A stretch of DNA of 18,146 bases from Candidatus Schekmanbacteria bacterium. Lineage in GTDB: Bacteria > CSSED10-310 > JACPHN01. This document shows, piece by piece, positions 1 to 7,752 of the stretch. Numbering within the stretch: position 1 is the stretch's first letter; the number at the start of each line of letters is the position of its first letter. Position numbers and translations under genes: made by a program. The stretch covers positions 1 through 18,146 of the forward strand of contig JACPHN010000025.1 of the NCBI GenBank assembly GCA_016188575.1. The letters run 5' to 3'. The notes under the pieces are model-generated. The model was not told the DNA's origin, searched no databases, and saw nothing but the letters and a program-made list of their open reading frames with translations.

Positions 1-1
1 C

Positions 2-2341
2 AACTCTACCCCCGCTGACCTTTGGGTTATGGACACAACTGGCGGCAATCGAACAAAGATACGGACAGATGGCTTGCAGGTAGATGCGGGTCTGGTGGCG
101 GCCTCGGATGCGGCGACTCCGACCCCGACACCAACGGTCACGGCGACGCCGACGTCCACGGTGCCCGCCAACTTCACCGACGCTTTTGACACCTTGGACA
201 ACTGGACGCTCTACGGAAGCCCGCTGCCGGTGCAGGTTGCCTCTGTCTTTGGCAGGACGAACGTCTTCGACAACAATGGCGACCCCAACTACAATAGCGG
301 CGCCATCTCAAAACAGACATTCGATTTCCGCAACGGCTTCTCGATCGAGGCCGATGTCTATCTCGACTTTTCCGACCAGACCGGCTGTTGGGCCGGCGCG
401 GCAATCGGCATCGGCAACCCGACGTACCAGTCTTGGGGAGGTTACGATGGTTACCTTTGGATTGACCTCGACGCTTGGGGAGATGCCTGTTGGTCCGAGC
501 CCGCGACCCTGTGGCGGCACGCCTATGTGGTTGGAGGCTACTCCGGGCAAGGCGGAAGCGTCGCGTTCTGGCCCGATCAGGCGAACCCAACGCAATACCG
601 AGCGGATGGCTACTTGGGCGGCTGGCACACGCTCAAGGTGCTTGCGGGGTCGGATCTGATCCCGAAGTTCTACCTCGATGATTGGCTCGTGTTCACGGGG
701 ACGGCTCCGATCGACCCGAGCGTCCTGTCGGCCGCGAGGCCGCTGTGGCTCGGCGTCCGCTCCTCTGGGTCGGCGGGGAAGGCCTACCACGACGCGGTTC
801 GGTTGACGCTCGAATCGGGGCTCTCGACGCCAACCCCCACGCCCACCGTGTCGTCGCCGACCGCGACGCCGACGCCCACGCCGATTCCACTGGTCGGACC
901 TACCGACCTGACTGCCGTGGCGGGCCTGGCAAGCATCGCGCTCACCTGGAACGCCAGCATCACGCCCGCCGTTACCGGTTACGACATCTACCGCGGCGCC
1001 GTCACGGGGGTCTACGACCCAACGCCGATCAACGGCGGGACGCCGGTGTCCGGCACGACCTACCTCGATGCGTCGGCGACGCTGCAAGCCGGCCAGACCT
1101 ACTTCTACATCGTCCGGGCGCTTCGCGGCGGTACGGCCAGCGACCCGTCGAACGAAGCCAGCGCGCTCTTCGGCGGCGTTTCGCTCGACATCCCCGAGAT
1201 CGTCTCGGGGCCAGGTGTCGGTAACGTCATCGTGCCGGTCAACATCGGCAACGCCGACGGGCTCGCGCTGACGGCGGCCGACATTTGGGTCGATTACGAC
1301 ACCGCGCTCGTTCGCCCGGTAACGGTCCAGCGCACCGTGCTCTCGCGCGACTACGGGTGGTCCGAGACGCACACCGGTGGGCGGGTCAAGGTTGCCCTTG
1401 CAAGTGGCGATCCCGTCGCCTTGCGCGGCGAGGGCGAGTTCCTGCAGATCCTCTTCGACGTCATCGGCCCCGCCGGAGCCATCAGCCCGCTCACCTTCGT
1501 CGTCAGCGACACCGCGCTCTACGACGAGCAGTTCCAGGCGATCTCGGTGACCCTTGGCGATGGCAGTCTCACGATTCAGCCGGACAACCGCTGCGCGCGC
1601 GGGGACGTGACTGACGACGCCAAGATCCAGGCCGTCGACGCTGCCAAGGTGCTGCAGATCGCGGTCGGCAAGATCGAGGCCGACGATTGCTCGCGCAAGG
1701 GCGGTGACGTGAGCGGTGACGGCAAGATCCGCGCCAACGACGCGGCGATGATCCTCTATTACGCAACCCATGCCGAGTGGCCGCCGATTCCCTCCAATCG
1801 GGAGCTCGAGGAACGCTTCGGGCGCGCGGGCGGAACGCTGACCATCAGCGCCGATGACGCCGGGGCGATCGTCGGTGAGTCCTTCTCGGTGCCGATCCGC
1901 CTCAGCGACAGCTCGGGTGTGGCAGCGGTAGAGGTGACGCTTACCTATGACCCCGCGCTGCTGACCGCGACGGGCGTTTCGCTGGACGGTCTCACCACAG
2001 AGTCCTTTGTAGCGCAGACCCGGGTCGCGACCGGCTCGGTTCGGTTCGCGCTGACCAGCGACACGCCGTTGGCTACGGCAACAAGCCAGACGGTTGCACG
2101 GGTCGTTTTCACGGCGGATGCTGCAGGCACGAGCCCGCTGACGCTCGCGGCCCAAAACCTCTATGACCTCAACGGGCGTGACTTCGTGCGCTCGGATTTG
2201 GCGCGCACGATCGAGGTCGATCACGGCGTGGCGACCATCTCCGGCAACGGCGTCCCGGTTGGTCAGTCGCTGGCCATTCTTGTTGGGCTCGGCACGGCGA
2301 GCGCCGCGGTTGCCTTTGGCCGAAGGAAGCGCACCGTGTAG
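2..2341 (+). CDS. Secreted multidomain cohesin/dockerin surface protein, 5'-truncated by the window
   Basis: The frame is open to the window edge and the first residues (DLWVMDTTGGNRTKI) look like a TolB/PD40 propeller repeat, so the ATG at 29 is probably internal. Numbering from that ATG: Thr-Pro linker ~33-45; concanavalin/LamG-like beta domain ~46-265; second Thr-Pro linker ~266-287; fibronectin type III-like ~289-382; cohesin-like ~385-520; a two-repeat dockerin ~524-585 with GDVTDDAKIQAVDA (Asn replaced by Thr at loop position 3) and GDVSGDGKIRANDA; a second cohesin-like domain ~598-735. It ends in VPVGQ, a hydrophobic stretch and GRRKR, which resembles IPTL/PEP-CTERM-type sorting tails. 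Known family role: dockerins bind cohesins through Ca-loops and assemble extracellular complexes. Inference: an exported, membrane-anchored scaffold or adhesin. The second cohesin shares GTSPLTLAA with the cohesins at 2570-2905 and 5374-6072, so they are paralogues. Confidence 0.85.
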   Translation, partial: NSTPADLWVMDTTGGNRTKIRTDGLQVDAGLVAASDAATPTPTPTVTATPTSTVPANFTDAFDTLDNWTLYGSPLPVQVASVFGRTNVFDNNGDPNYNSGAISKQTFDFRNGFSIEADVYLDFSDQTGCWAGAAIGIGNPTYQSWGGYDGYLWIDLDAWGDACWSEPATLWRHAYVVGGYSGQGGSVAFWPDQANPTQYRADGYLGGWHTLKVLAGSDLIPKFYLDDWLVFTGTAPIDPSVLSAARPLWLGVRSSGSAGKAYHDAVRLTLESGLSTPTPTPTVSSPTATPTPTPIPLVGPTDLTAVAGLASIALTWNASITPAVTGYDIYRGAVTGVYDPTPINGGTPVSGTTYLDASATLQAGQTYFYIVRALRGGTASDPSNEASALFGGVSLDIPEIVSGPGVGNVIVPVNIGNADGLALTAADIWVDYDTALVRPVTVQRTVLSRDYGWSETHTGGRVKVALASGDPVALRGEGEFLQILFDVIGPAGAISPLTFVVSDTALYDEQFQAISVTLGDGSLTIQPDNRCARGDVTDDAKIQAVDAAKVLQIAVGKIEADDCSRKGGDVSGDGKIRANDAAMILYYATHAEWPPIPSNRELEERFGRAGGTLTISADDAGAIVGESFSVPIRLSDSSGVAAVEVTLTYDPALLTATGVSLDGLTTESFVAQTRVATGSVRFALTSDTPLATATSQTVARVVFTADAAGTSPLTLAAQNLYDLNGRDFVRSDLARTIEVDHGVATISGNGVPVGQSLAILVGLGTASAAVAFGRRKRTV

Positions 2342-2360
2342 CATCCATCTTCCCTGTGGT

Positions 2361-2406
2361 CCGGCGTGCTCGTCGTTCGGCGCCAGCGAACGACAAGCAC
2401 GGCCGG
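2361..2406 (+). terminator. Strong GC-rich hairpin after the cohesin/dockerin gene
   Basis: Twenty bases past the stop, arms 2365-2379 and 2387-2401 pair over 15 positions with one G-T wobble around the 7-base loop GCGCCAG. An outer CCGG/CCGG (2361-2364, 2403-2406) extends the stem after a one-base bulge. There is no clear T-run, so it may stabilise the 3' end rather than act as a classical intrinsic terminator. From here to 2569 I see no gene. Confidence 0.55.
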
Positions 2407-2569
2407 GCGCACCGGATAACTGGTAGCCGCTGAGGCGGCGGCGGTGTTCTCGTCCCTCCTCCTTCGATGTCTTACGACCGCTTGCCGGCGCGGCGGCGCC
2501 TTTCCTCGGGCCGCGAGCAGCGAGAACCGTTGCTTGTGGCCCGATCTCTCTACACTGCTCGCGAACGAT

Positions 2570-2905
2570 TTCAGTCTGACGACGCGCATCTCGTCGGATA
2601 AGATCAGCATCGCGATGATCTCGAGCGGAACGGGTCTGTCTGGAGGCACCAACGCGCCGATCCTGAACGTTGCGTTTTCTATCATTGGCGTCGGGACCAG
2701 CCCGTTGACCCTGGCGGCGTATTACAACTTCGACAAGCGTGGGAGAGACGTCAATCGCTTCAACCTGGCGGACGTCACGGCGCAATTGGGCCAGTTCGTG
2801 GCCAGTGCCGGGGGCGTGCCGGCGTTCGGGCCGGCGGGCGTCGCGGGTGTCGGTCTCGCGGCGAAGCTGTACATCCGAAGATCCGCGCGAAGGGGCCGCC
2901 GGTAG
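2570..2905 (+). pseudogene. Cohesin-protein 3' fragment with C-terminal anchor
   Basis: An open frame runs from an ATG at 2444, but only 2570-2905 resembles a real protein. It begins at FSLTTRISS, in the middle of a cohesin-like fold, and continues through GTSPLTLAAYYNFDKRGRD to the tail GGVPAFGPAGVAGVG with a hydrophobic stretch and IRRSARRGRR. The same 336 bp recurs nearly unchanged at 5737-6072, where the N-terminal half of the cohesin domain is present. The 2444-2569 part has no such match and looks like junk fused upstream. No signal peptide is visible. I read this as the decapitated 3' end left by duplication or recombination, not a working gene; the tail is of the VP-helix-Arg sorting type. 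Confidence 0.7.
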
Positions 2906-2922
2906 ACAGCGACGAGTTGCGG

Positions 2923-2985
2923 GTTTCGAGTTGCGATCCAGGCGTCCGACTCCAAACTCGACACTCCAAACGCGCAACTCGAAAC
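2923..2985 (+). terminator. Conserved stem-loop after the cohesin fragment, copy 1
   Basis: Arms GTTTCGAGTTGCG (2923-2935) and CGCAACTCGAAAC (2973-2985) are perfectly complementary over 13 bp. The 37-base loop contains two tandem ACTCCAAAC words. It starts 18 bases after the stop codon and recurs after the second cohesin gene at 6090-6152. It could be a terminator, an mRNA-stabilising hairpin or a dispersed palindromic repeat; there is no T-run. Confidence 0.45.
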
Positions 2986-3204
2986 TTGCCCATCCGGTAG
3001 CCGGCATGGCGGCGGCGCTCGCTCCTCCTGCAAATGGGTGCTGGTCGCCACTGTCGGCACCGGATGGCGCGAAGCTCGACAAGACCGCCTCAGATAGGGC
3101 GTCTCCGTACCATTCGACGGGGCGTTCTTCACCTTGGGTCGTGGCTGCCGACCAGCACAACGGGGCAGCACGGACGACCGTCACGCTTCCGAGGGCGATC
3201 CTGC

Positions 3205-3341
3205 GTCCAGCCGCCTTACGCACAAGCAACGAGGCGGTGAGGCGCCCCTTCCCATGGTCGGTGACTGTCCATTGTCCCGTGGCCACGGTCTCGCCTTCGT
3301 GCTAATCTCATGCGCGGAAGCTGCCGCCGGAGAACCGCCCT
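3205..3341 (+). repeat. Conserved upstream block of the ATPase/nuclease family, copy 1
   Basis: From 'gtccag' to the start codon this resembles 17526-17661, with long shared words such as 'acaagcaacgaggcggtgag' and 'cttcgtgctaatct', and 'ggagaaccgccc' just before the ATG. It probably holds the promoter and ribosome binding site. TAATCT near 3302 is a possible -10 box, but I find no well-spaced -35 box. The GGAGAA Shine-Dalgarno lies about 7-9 bases before the ATG. Confidence 0.6.
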
Positions 3342-4913
3342 ATGCGTCGTTTTTTCAATACAGCCGGGCCGTGTACGCCCGAAAAGCACTACATGCTGCC
3401 ACCAGAAGGTCGCCTGCCGCAGGTGCGCGATCTGATCGACCAGGAATCCTACTTCGTCGTCCACGCCCCGCGACAAAGCGGCAAGACCACCTGCTTCCGG
3501 GCGCTTGCCCGAGCCCTCACCACCGAGGGCCGCTACGCCGCGGTGCTCGCGAGTTGCGAAACAGCGCAACCTGCGGGCGGAGATGTGCATCTCGGCGTTC
3601 AAGCCATTCTGCGCAACATTAGCCTCAAGGCCGAGAGACTTCCTGCGTCCTGCCAGCCTCCTCCGGTCGAAGATTGCACGCAGGTGGAGCCCAATAGTCG
3701 CCTGCTGGCTTACCTTACGCGCTGGGCCGCGAAGGCGCCGCTGCCCGTGGTCTTGTTTCTCGACGAGATCGATGCCTTGCTCGATGAGACTCTGCTTTCA
3801 GTCCTGCGTCAGCTTCGGGACGGATACGGCGAGCGACCCGATCGCTTTCCCCAATCGATCGGTCTGATCGGCCTTCGGGATGTCCGGGACTACAAGGTGC
3901 GCATTCGGCCCGAAAGCGCGTCGCTGGGAACGTCATCGCCGTTCAATGTTCGGGTGGAGTCCCTGACGCTGTCCAACTTCACCATCAATGAGGTCGCGGC
4001 GCTGTACGGGCAGCATGCCACCGAGACGGGACAGCACTTTGAGCCCGAAGCGCTATCGTTGGCCTGGGAGCTCACGCGCGGCCAACCCTGGCTGGTCAAC
4101 GCGTTGGCGCGGCAGGTCGTGGAGAAGGACGTCCGCGACCGATCGGTGACCGTGACCCAGATCCACATCGAAGCCGCGAAGGATACCTTGATCCTGCGAC
4201 GGGATACCCACTTGGACTCCCTTGCGGACAAGCTACGCGACGAGCGGGTGCGCCGTGTCATCGAGCCGATCCTTGCGGGTGTTTCGCCCGACGCCGACCG
4301 CTATGACGACGATGCCGCCTACGTCGAGGATCTTGGTCTGATCGAGCGGCGCATGGGCGCACCGCCGCGTATCGCCAACCCCATTTACCACGAGGTCATC
4401 CCGCGCGCGCTCGCGTTCGCCGTGCAGGAGTCGCTGCCGCAACGCCCCGTCTGGTACGTGGGCGCGGACGGCACGTTGCTGACGGACAAGCTGCTCGACG
4501 AGTTTCAGGTCTTCTGGCTGCAACACGCCGAGCCGCTCCTGAGGCGGCAGCCCTATCCCGAGGCCGCACCACACCTGATTTTCTTCGGATTTCTTCAGCG
4601 CATCGTCAATGGCGGCGGGACCGTCGACCGGGAGTATGCCGTGGGCTCGGGGCGCATGGACCTCTGCGTCCGCTGGCGCCACGCCGGCGGCGAGCAGCGC
4701 GACGCGTTCGAGATCAAGGTCTGGCGCGACAAAAAGGCCGACCCGTTGGCGGAGGGGCTGGATCAGCTTACGGACTATTTGCTGCGGCTGGGGCTCGAGC
4801 ATGGGGCGCTTTTGCTATTCGATCGGCGCTCCAGCGCCCGACCAATCGAGGAGCGCTGTTCGTCGCAACAGCTCGAGCACCGGAGCAAGTCGATCCGCGT
4901 CTTGCGCCTGTAA
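3342..4913 (+). CDS. AAA-type ATPase with C-terminal PD-(D/E)xK nuclease-like domain
   Basis: A 523-residue protein. The N-terminus (RFFNTAGPCTPEKHYMLP...YFVVHAPRQSGKTT) is typical of a widespread, often multicopy family of AAA-like ATPases. Walker A is APRQSGKTT (~42-50) and Walker B is VVLFLDEIDAL (~136-146). An alpha-helical middle follows. The C-terminus has the nuclease signature GSGRMDL (~434-440), FEIKVW (~456-461), then QLTDYL, matching D...ExK...QxxxY of PDDEXK_9-like domains. The start is supported by GGAGAA just upstream and by the same start context in two other copies. Family function is not established; a mobile, defence-related or nucleic-acid-processing role is inference. This is the only complete copy here; its neighbours are cohesin fragments, and no partner gene is visible. 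Confidence 0.85.
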   Translation: MRRFFNTAGPCTPEKHYMLPPEGRLPQVRDLIDQESYFVVHAPRQSGKTTCFRALARALTTEGRYAAVLASCETAQPAGGDVHLGVQAILRNISLKAERLPASCQPPPVEDCTQVEPNSRLLAYLTRWAAKAPLPVVLFLDEIDALLDETLLSVLRQLRDGYGERPDRFPQSIGLIGLRDVRDYKVRIRPESASLGTSSPFNVRVESLTLSNFTINEVAALYGQHATETGQHFEPEALSLAWELTRGQPWLVNALARQVVEKDVRDRSVTVTQIHIEAAKDTLILRRDTHLDSLADKLRDERVRRVIEPILAGVSPDADRYDDDAAYVEDLGLIERRMGAPPRIANPIYHEVIPRALAFAVQESLPQRPVWYVGADGTLLTDKLLDEFQVFWLQHAEPLLRRQPYPEAAPHLIFFGFLQRIVNGGGTVDREYAVGSGRMDLCVRWRHAGGEQRDAFEIKVWRDKKADPLAEGLDQLTDYLLRLGLEHGALLLFDRRSSARPIEERCSSQQLEHRSKSIRVLRL

Positions 4914-5373
4914 TCATGACGGTCAGGCATCGCGAGACCGATCCCATTGGCCTCGCGGCATCGAATGGAGCACCCGTCACCAGGGTGCCCGGGAGCGTCG
5001 GGCATTTGGATCTCCCTCCTGCCGTCACCGGGACGACGGGCGCTTCACGTGCCTGAACGGCTGACCGTCCCTTCGAGCAGGCGAAGTGATGGCCGTCACA
5101 CTTCCCAGGGCGTTTCAGGCTCTTCGAGCGGTTCTCCCTGCTGGCGCGCCGTCGGGCCTCGTCCGGAAGAATGGCTTGCTGCCTCCGGCTGCGGTCCTTT
5201 GGGAAGAGGGTTCGCACGGCGCCCATGATGCCTTCGACGGTCAGCTCGTGGTGGTCGCGTACAGAGGCGGCGAAGCTCCCCCTCGACATCGACGCCAGTC
5301 GAATCTTCGATGGCCAACGCGCGGGCCTTCGTGCCAGGCTCCCGCGGCGAAGCCGTTGCCGGAGAACCGCCCT
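4914..5373. other. Intergenic region, no confident gene
   Basis: It holds a small stem GCACCC/GGGTGC (4970-4988) after the ATPase gene. It also carries a block with 'ggctcttcgagcggttc' (~5118-5134) that recurs at 6376-6392 beside the transposon insertion point. On the minus strand a frame open from 5421 contains a protein-like stretch (RDHHELTVEGIMGAVRTLF), but no family is recognised and the frame overlaps the antisense of the ATPase, so it is not called. The last ~15 bases are the ribosome-binding context shared by the ATPase copies. Confidence 0.5.
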
Positions 5374-5496
5374 ATGCGTCGTTTTTTCAATACTGCCGGG
5401 CCGTGTACGCCCGAAAAGCACTACATGCTGCCATCAGAAGGTCGCCTGCCGCAGATGCGCGAGCTGATCGATCACGAATCCTATTTCGTCGTCCAC
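5358..5496 (+). repeat. ATPase/nuclease start region, copy 2 (truncated)
   Basis: Matches 3326-3464 over 139 bp without indels, from the ribosome binding site through codon 41, then stops abruptly after GTCCAC. The following word TATTTCGTC (5497-5505) repeats the word at 5482-5490, so a short direct duplication marks the breakpoint. Confidence 0.85.
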
Positions 5497-6072
5497 TATT
5501 TCGTCACGCATGGCGAGTGGGCCTATTCGGCTCAAGCGCGAACGAGCGCCGCACCGATGGCAACGACGATCACCTTTGACGTTGGGGACGGTGCCGGCGT
5601 GGTCGGATCGAGCGGGACGGTGCCCGTGACCATCAGCGACGCGACCGGACTGACCTCCGGGCAGATCGATCTCGTCTACAATCCGGCGATCCTCACGGCA
5701 ACCGAAGCCTCGGTCGATGGCCTGCTCACCTCGGGGTTCAGTCTGACGACGCGCATCTCGTCGGGCAAGATCAGCATCGCGATGATCTCGAGCGGAACGG
5801 GTCTGTCCGGAGGCACCAACGCGCCGATCCTGAACGTCGCGCTCTCGATCATCGGCCAGGGGACCAGCCCGCTGACCCTGGCGGCGTATTACAACTTCGA
5901 CAAGCGTGGGAGAGACGTCAATCGCTTCAACCTGGCGGACGTCACGGCGCAATCGGGCCAGTTCGTGGCCAGTGCCGGGGGCGTGCCGGCGTTCGGGCCG
6001 GCGGGCGTCGCGGGTGTCGGTCTCGCGGCGATGCTGTACATCCGAAGATCCGCGCGAAGGCGCCGCCGGTAG
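5374..6072 (+). CDS. In-frame fusion: ATPase N-terminus joined to cohesin-domain anchored protein
   Basis: A 232-residue product. Residues 1-41 (MRRFFNTAGPCTPEKHYMLP...YFVVH) are the start of the AAA/nuclease family, ending just before where Walker A would be. From residue 42 the sequence becomes a cohesin-like domain (TTITFDVGDGAGVVG...VPVTISDATG...LVYNPAILTATEASV... GTSPLTLAA) and the VPAFGP-helix-RRSARRRRR anchor. The frame is also open upstream to an ATG at 5086, but 5374 is chosen because its GGAGAA and start context match the other copies. The cohesin part would normally need a signal peptide; none is present, so export and anchoring are doubtful. It may be a promoter-capturing fusion or simply a recombination scar. 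The 3' 336 bp duplicates 2570-2905. Confidence 0.65.
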   Translation: MRRFFNTAGPCTPEKHYMLPSEGRLPQMRELIDHESYFVVHYFVTHGEWAYSAQARTSAAPMATTITFDVGDGAGVVGSSGTVPVTISDATGLTSGQIDLVYNPAILTATEASVDGLLTSGFSLTTRISSGKISIAMISSGTGLSGGTNAPILNVALSIIGQGTSPLTLAAYYNFDKRGRDVNRFNLADVTAQSGQFVASAGGVPAFGPAGVAGVGLAAMLYIRRSARRRRR

Positions 6073-6372
6073 ACAGCGACGAGTTGCGGGTTTCGAGTTG
6101 CGAGTCAGGCGTCCTACTCCAAGCTCGACACTCCAAACGCGCGACTCGAAACTTGCCCATCCGGTGGCCGGCAAGGCAGCGGCGCTCGCTCATCCTGCAA
6201 ATGGACGCCAGTTGCCACGTTGCCACTGCCGGCACCGGATGGCGCGAAGCTCGTCGAGACCGCATCAGATAGGGCGTCTCCGTACCATTCGACGACGTTC
6301 TTCTCGCCCGATCGTGGCTGCCAACCGGCACCACGCGTCAGTACGGACGACCTTCACGCTTCCGAGGGTCAT
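5737..6372 (+). repeat. Direct repeat A, copy 2
   Basis: Second copy of 2570-3200; the coding part (5737-6072) has exactly the same length as copy 1. It ends shortly before the transposon's left target duplication. From 6373 to 6398 the sequence carries 'ggctcttcgagcggttc', shared with 5118-5134. Confidence 0.85.
6090..6152 (+). terminator. Conserved stem-loop after the cohesin fusion gene, copy 2
   Basis: Arms 6090-6102 (GTTTCGAGTTGCG) and 6140-6152 (CGCGACTCGAAAC) pair over 13 positions. One A-to-G change relative to copy 1 keeps a G-T pair, so pairing is preserved. It begins 18 bases after the stop, as in copy 1. Confidence 0.45.
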
Positions 6373-6392
6373 ATCGGCTCTTCGAGCGGTTC

Positions 6393-6398
6393 GTTACC
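6393..6398. repeat. Target-site duplication, left copy (GTTACC)
   Basis: GTTACC abuts the left terminal TGTAGAAGGG and is repeated exactly at 17505-17510, next to the right terminal CCCTTCTACA. Confidence 0.85.
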
Positions 6399-6520
6399 TG
6401 TAGAAGGGTGATATCAGAAACCCGGATGGGTGATATCAGAGCGCGCCGTGCTTGATATCAGAGACCCGATTCTGCTTGATATCAGAGGCTCCTCTGGGGC
6501 CTAATGCGTGATATCAGAGC
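6399..6520 (+). repeat. Left terminal inverted repeat with five TGATATCAGA sites
   Basis: TGATATCAGA occurs at 6409-6418, 6431-6440, 6453-6462, 6477-6486 and 6509-6518, giving steps of 22, 22, 24 and 32 bases. The core TGATATCA is itself a palindrome. The outer 66 bp are identical to the right end in reverse complement. By analogy with Tn7/Tn5053 these are the likely transposase-binding sites. Confidence 0.92.
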
Positions 6521-7008
6521 TACACCACCGGGGAGGCATCCGTCCTCGACTCGCGAGGGGTGTCGGTCTGGAATACGGGATTTAGCCTTTCCCCAGCAGG
6601 GGTGAGATGTTGGCGGGAGTCCACCGGTCGCCCGGACGTCGAGCCGCGCGAGCGTCGCCGCGGTAATCTCACTGCCCAACGGATTTTGCAGCTCCCTCAC
6701 GTTGGCCTCGATGTCGGCGAGATCCGCGGCGATCGCGTCCGGAGCCCGGTTCACTTGCTCGTCGACATCCGCCGATAAGTGGCGAAAAGGCATGGTTCGA
6801 AGCGAGCTCGAAGTGGACTTCGGCAATAGACTCGATGGTCGAATTCGTCAACGAGGTCACCGGACTGTCCTCTTGAAGGGGGGTCAATAACGCGTTTGAG
6901 GCGTTTCGTTGACACCCTGGGCAGTCCATCGGGCTTCGTCAACCCCTCGGTCCCCAATCTGGTCGAATCGGCAAAGTGCCACACTCCGGACCGACACCAG
7001 CGGGTAGC
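6521..7008. other. Left sub-terminal region without a confident gene
   Basis: Several minus-strand frames are open here (6482-6826, 6669-6929, 6751-6984) but overlap in different phases. One includes a helical-looking stretch (DAIAADLADIEANVRELQNP) that might be a decayed gene remnant. None shows a recognisable domain or a convincing ribosome binding site. The right edge contains a short tRNA D-arm-like word at 7000-7023. Confidence 0.4.
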
Positions 7009-7746
7009 TCAGTGGATCGAGCCATGGTGCATTTTGAGTACGGACTCGGCCAGCATTCGAACTGCCGGTTCCTCAGCTTCATTCCCTACTGTCTGAATCA
7101 CGCGGCACAGCTTGTCGTCCAGGCAGTCCCCCGACAACAAGAGCCCGGCAAGCTGCATCGTAGGTTCTCGAGACTCGAGCATAATGTCTGCAAGCACGCG
7201 TTTTCGATCGGAATCGTCCTTGCACCCCAGCCACATGGTCTGGTAGGCGTACGCGACAGCAAGTGGATGAGGCCTGCTGGTGCTACCCAGGAACAAAGTT
7301 GAGATCCGGTCCTGACTCTTTGGCCACTGTCTCTCGGTCTCCTGTGGCCGATAAACTTCATCCCAAAGTGGTAAGCGAAGAAACTCAGCAAATATTGGAC
7401 TGTTATGTATACGGTCGTCCTCAAGAATAATTGTCCGGAACTGGGTGTGCGATCTTCTTGCCCACAGAAAAACAAGCATCTCCAATCTGTCCCATTCAGT
7501 CAGGCGACGACTTTCGAAGAACACCTCATGAAGGTCTTTGAGCCATGTATCCGAGTCTTGGGAATATAGAACACATAACAGATACTCCTTCGCCTTGCTG
7601 TCTGGCATTGAGGTATATGCTCGCGATAGATTCGTGAAACCAGCCATGGCATCCATATCTCTGGCAATATTTCCAACAAGAAAATAATCCTTTGCAACCT
7701 TACAGATAATATTCTCAAGCAAATTCTTGATAGTCATGTTATTCAT
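7009..7746 (-). CDS. Hypothetical protein, candidate immunity protein of the Rhs tip
   Basis: A 245-residue protein with an ATG start, only 6 bases after the stop of the upstream Rhs-tip frame on the same strand, so translational coupling is likely. No known family is recognised. It looks soluble and alpha-helical with no signal peptide or membrane segment. The C-terminal third (RKRVLADIMLESREPTMQLAGL... DDKLCRVIQTVGNEAEEPAVRML) has the rhythm of HEAT-like helical repeats. Base composition and codons are clearly more AT-rich than the transposon core genes, as is usual for toxin tips and their immunity partners. Role as immunity protein rests on position and composition only. The last residues (GSIH) are encoded by a tRNA D-arm-like word, hinting at an altered 3' end. 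Confidence 0.6.
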   Translation of the reverse strand: MNNMTIKNLLENIICKVAKDYFLVGNIARDMDAMAGFTNLSRAYTSMPDSKAKEYLLCVLYSQDSDTWLKDLHEVFFESRRLTEWDRLEMLVFLWARRSHTQFRTIILEDDRIHNSPIFAEFLRLPLWDEVYRPQETERQWPKSQDRISTLFLGSTSRPHPLAVAYAYQTMWLGCKDDSDRKRVLADIMLESREPTMQLAGLLLSGDCLDDKLCRVIQTVGNEAEEPAVRMLAESVLKMHHGSIH

Positions 7747-7752
7747 AGTTGT

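Larger units (their letters stand above)
2570..3200 (+). repeat. Direct repeat A, copy 1 (cohesin 3' end plus downstream spacer)
   Basis: This stretch matches 5737-6372 almost base for base through the cohesin 3' end. It then matches with a few small indels through the hairpin, the 'cagatagggcgtctccgtac' block and 'cacgcttccgaggg'. Both copies stand directly upstream of an ATPase/nuclease gene; in copy 2 the transposon now lies between them. This is a segmental duplication of the host backbone. Confidence 0.85.

Noticed and set aside
308-3286. Very long minus-strand open frame (992 codons)
   Set aside because: Its translation is Arg/Ala/Gly-rich low-complexity sequence with no domain, and it lies antisense to the clear cohesin/dockerin gene; a high-GC shadow frame.
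4768-5421. Minus-strand open frame over the ATPase 3' end and the following spacer
   Set aside because: Contains one protein-like stretch but no recognised domain; half is antisense to the ATPase gene and the start is antisense to the ATPase copy 2 start.
6405-6520. Regularly spaced TGATATCAGA units resembling a CRISPR array
   Set aside because: The repeat is only 10 bp, its spacers are 12-22 bp, and the whole block is mirrored at 17383-17504 next to a target duplication; it is a transposon end.
6482-6929. Minus-strand frames at the left end of the transposon
   Set aside because: They overlap in different phases, run into the terminal repeat and lack a domain or ribosome binding site; at most a decayed remnant.
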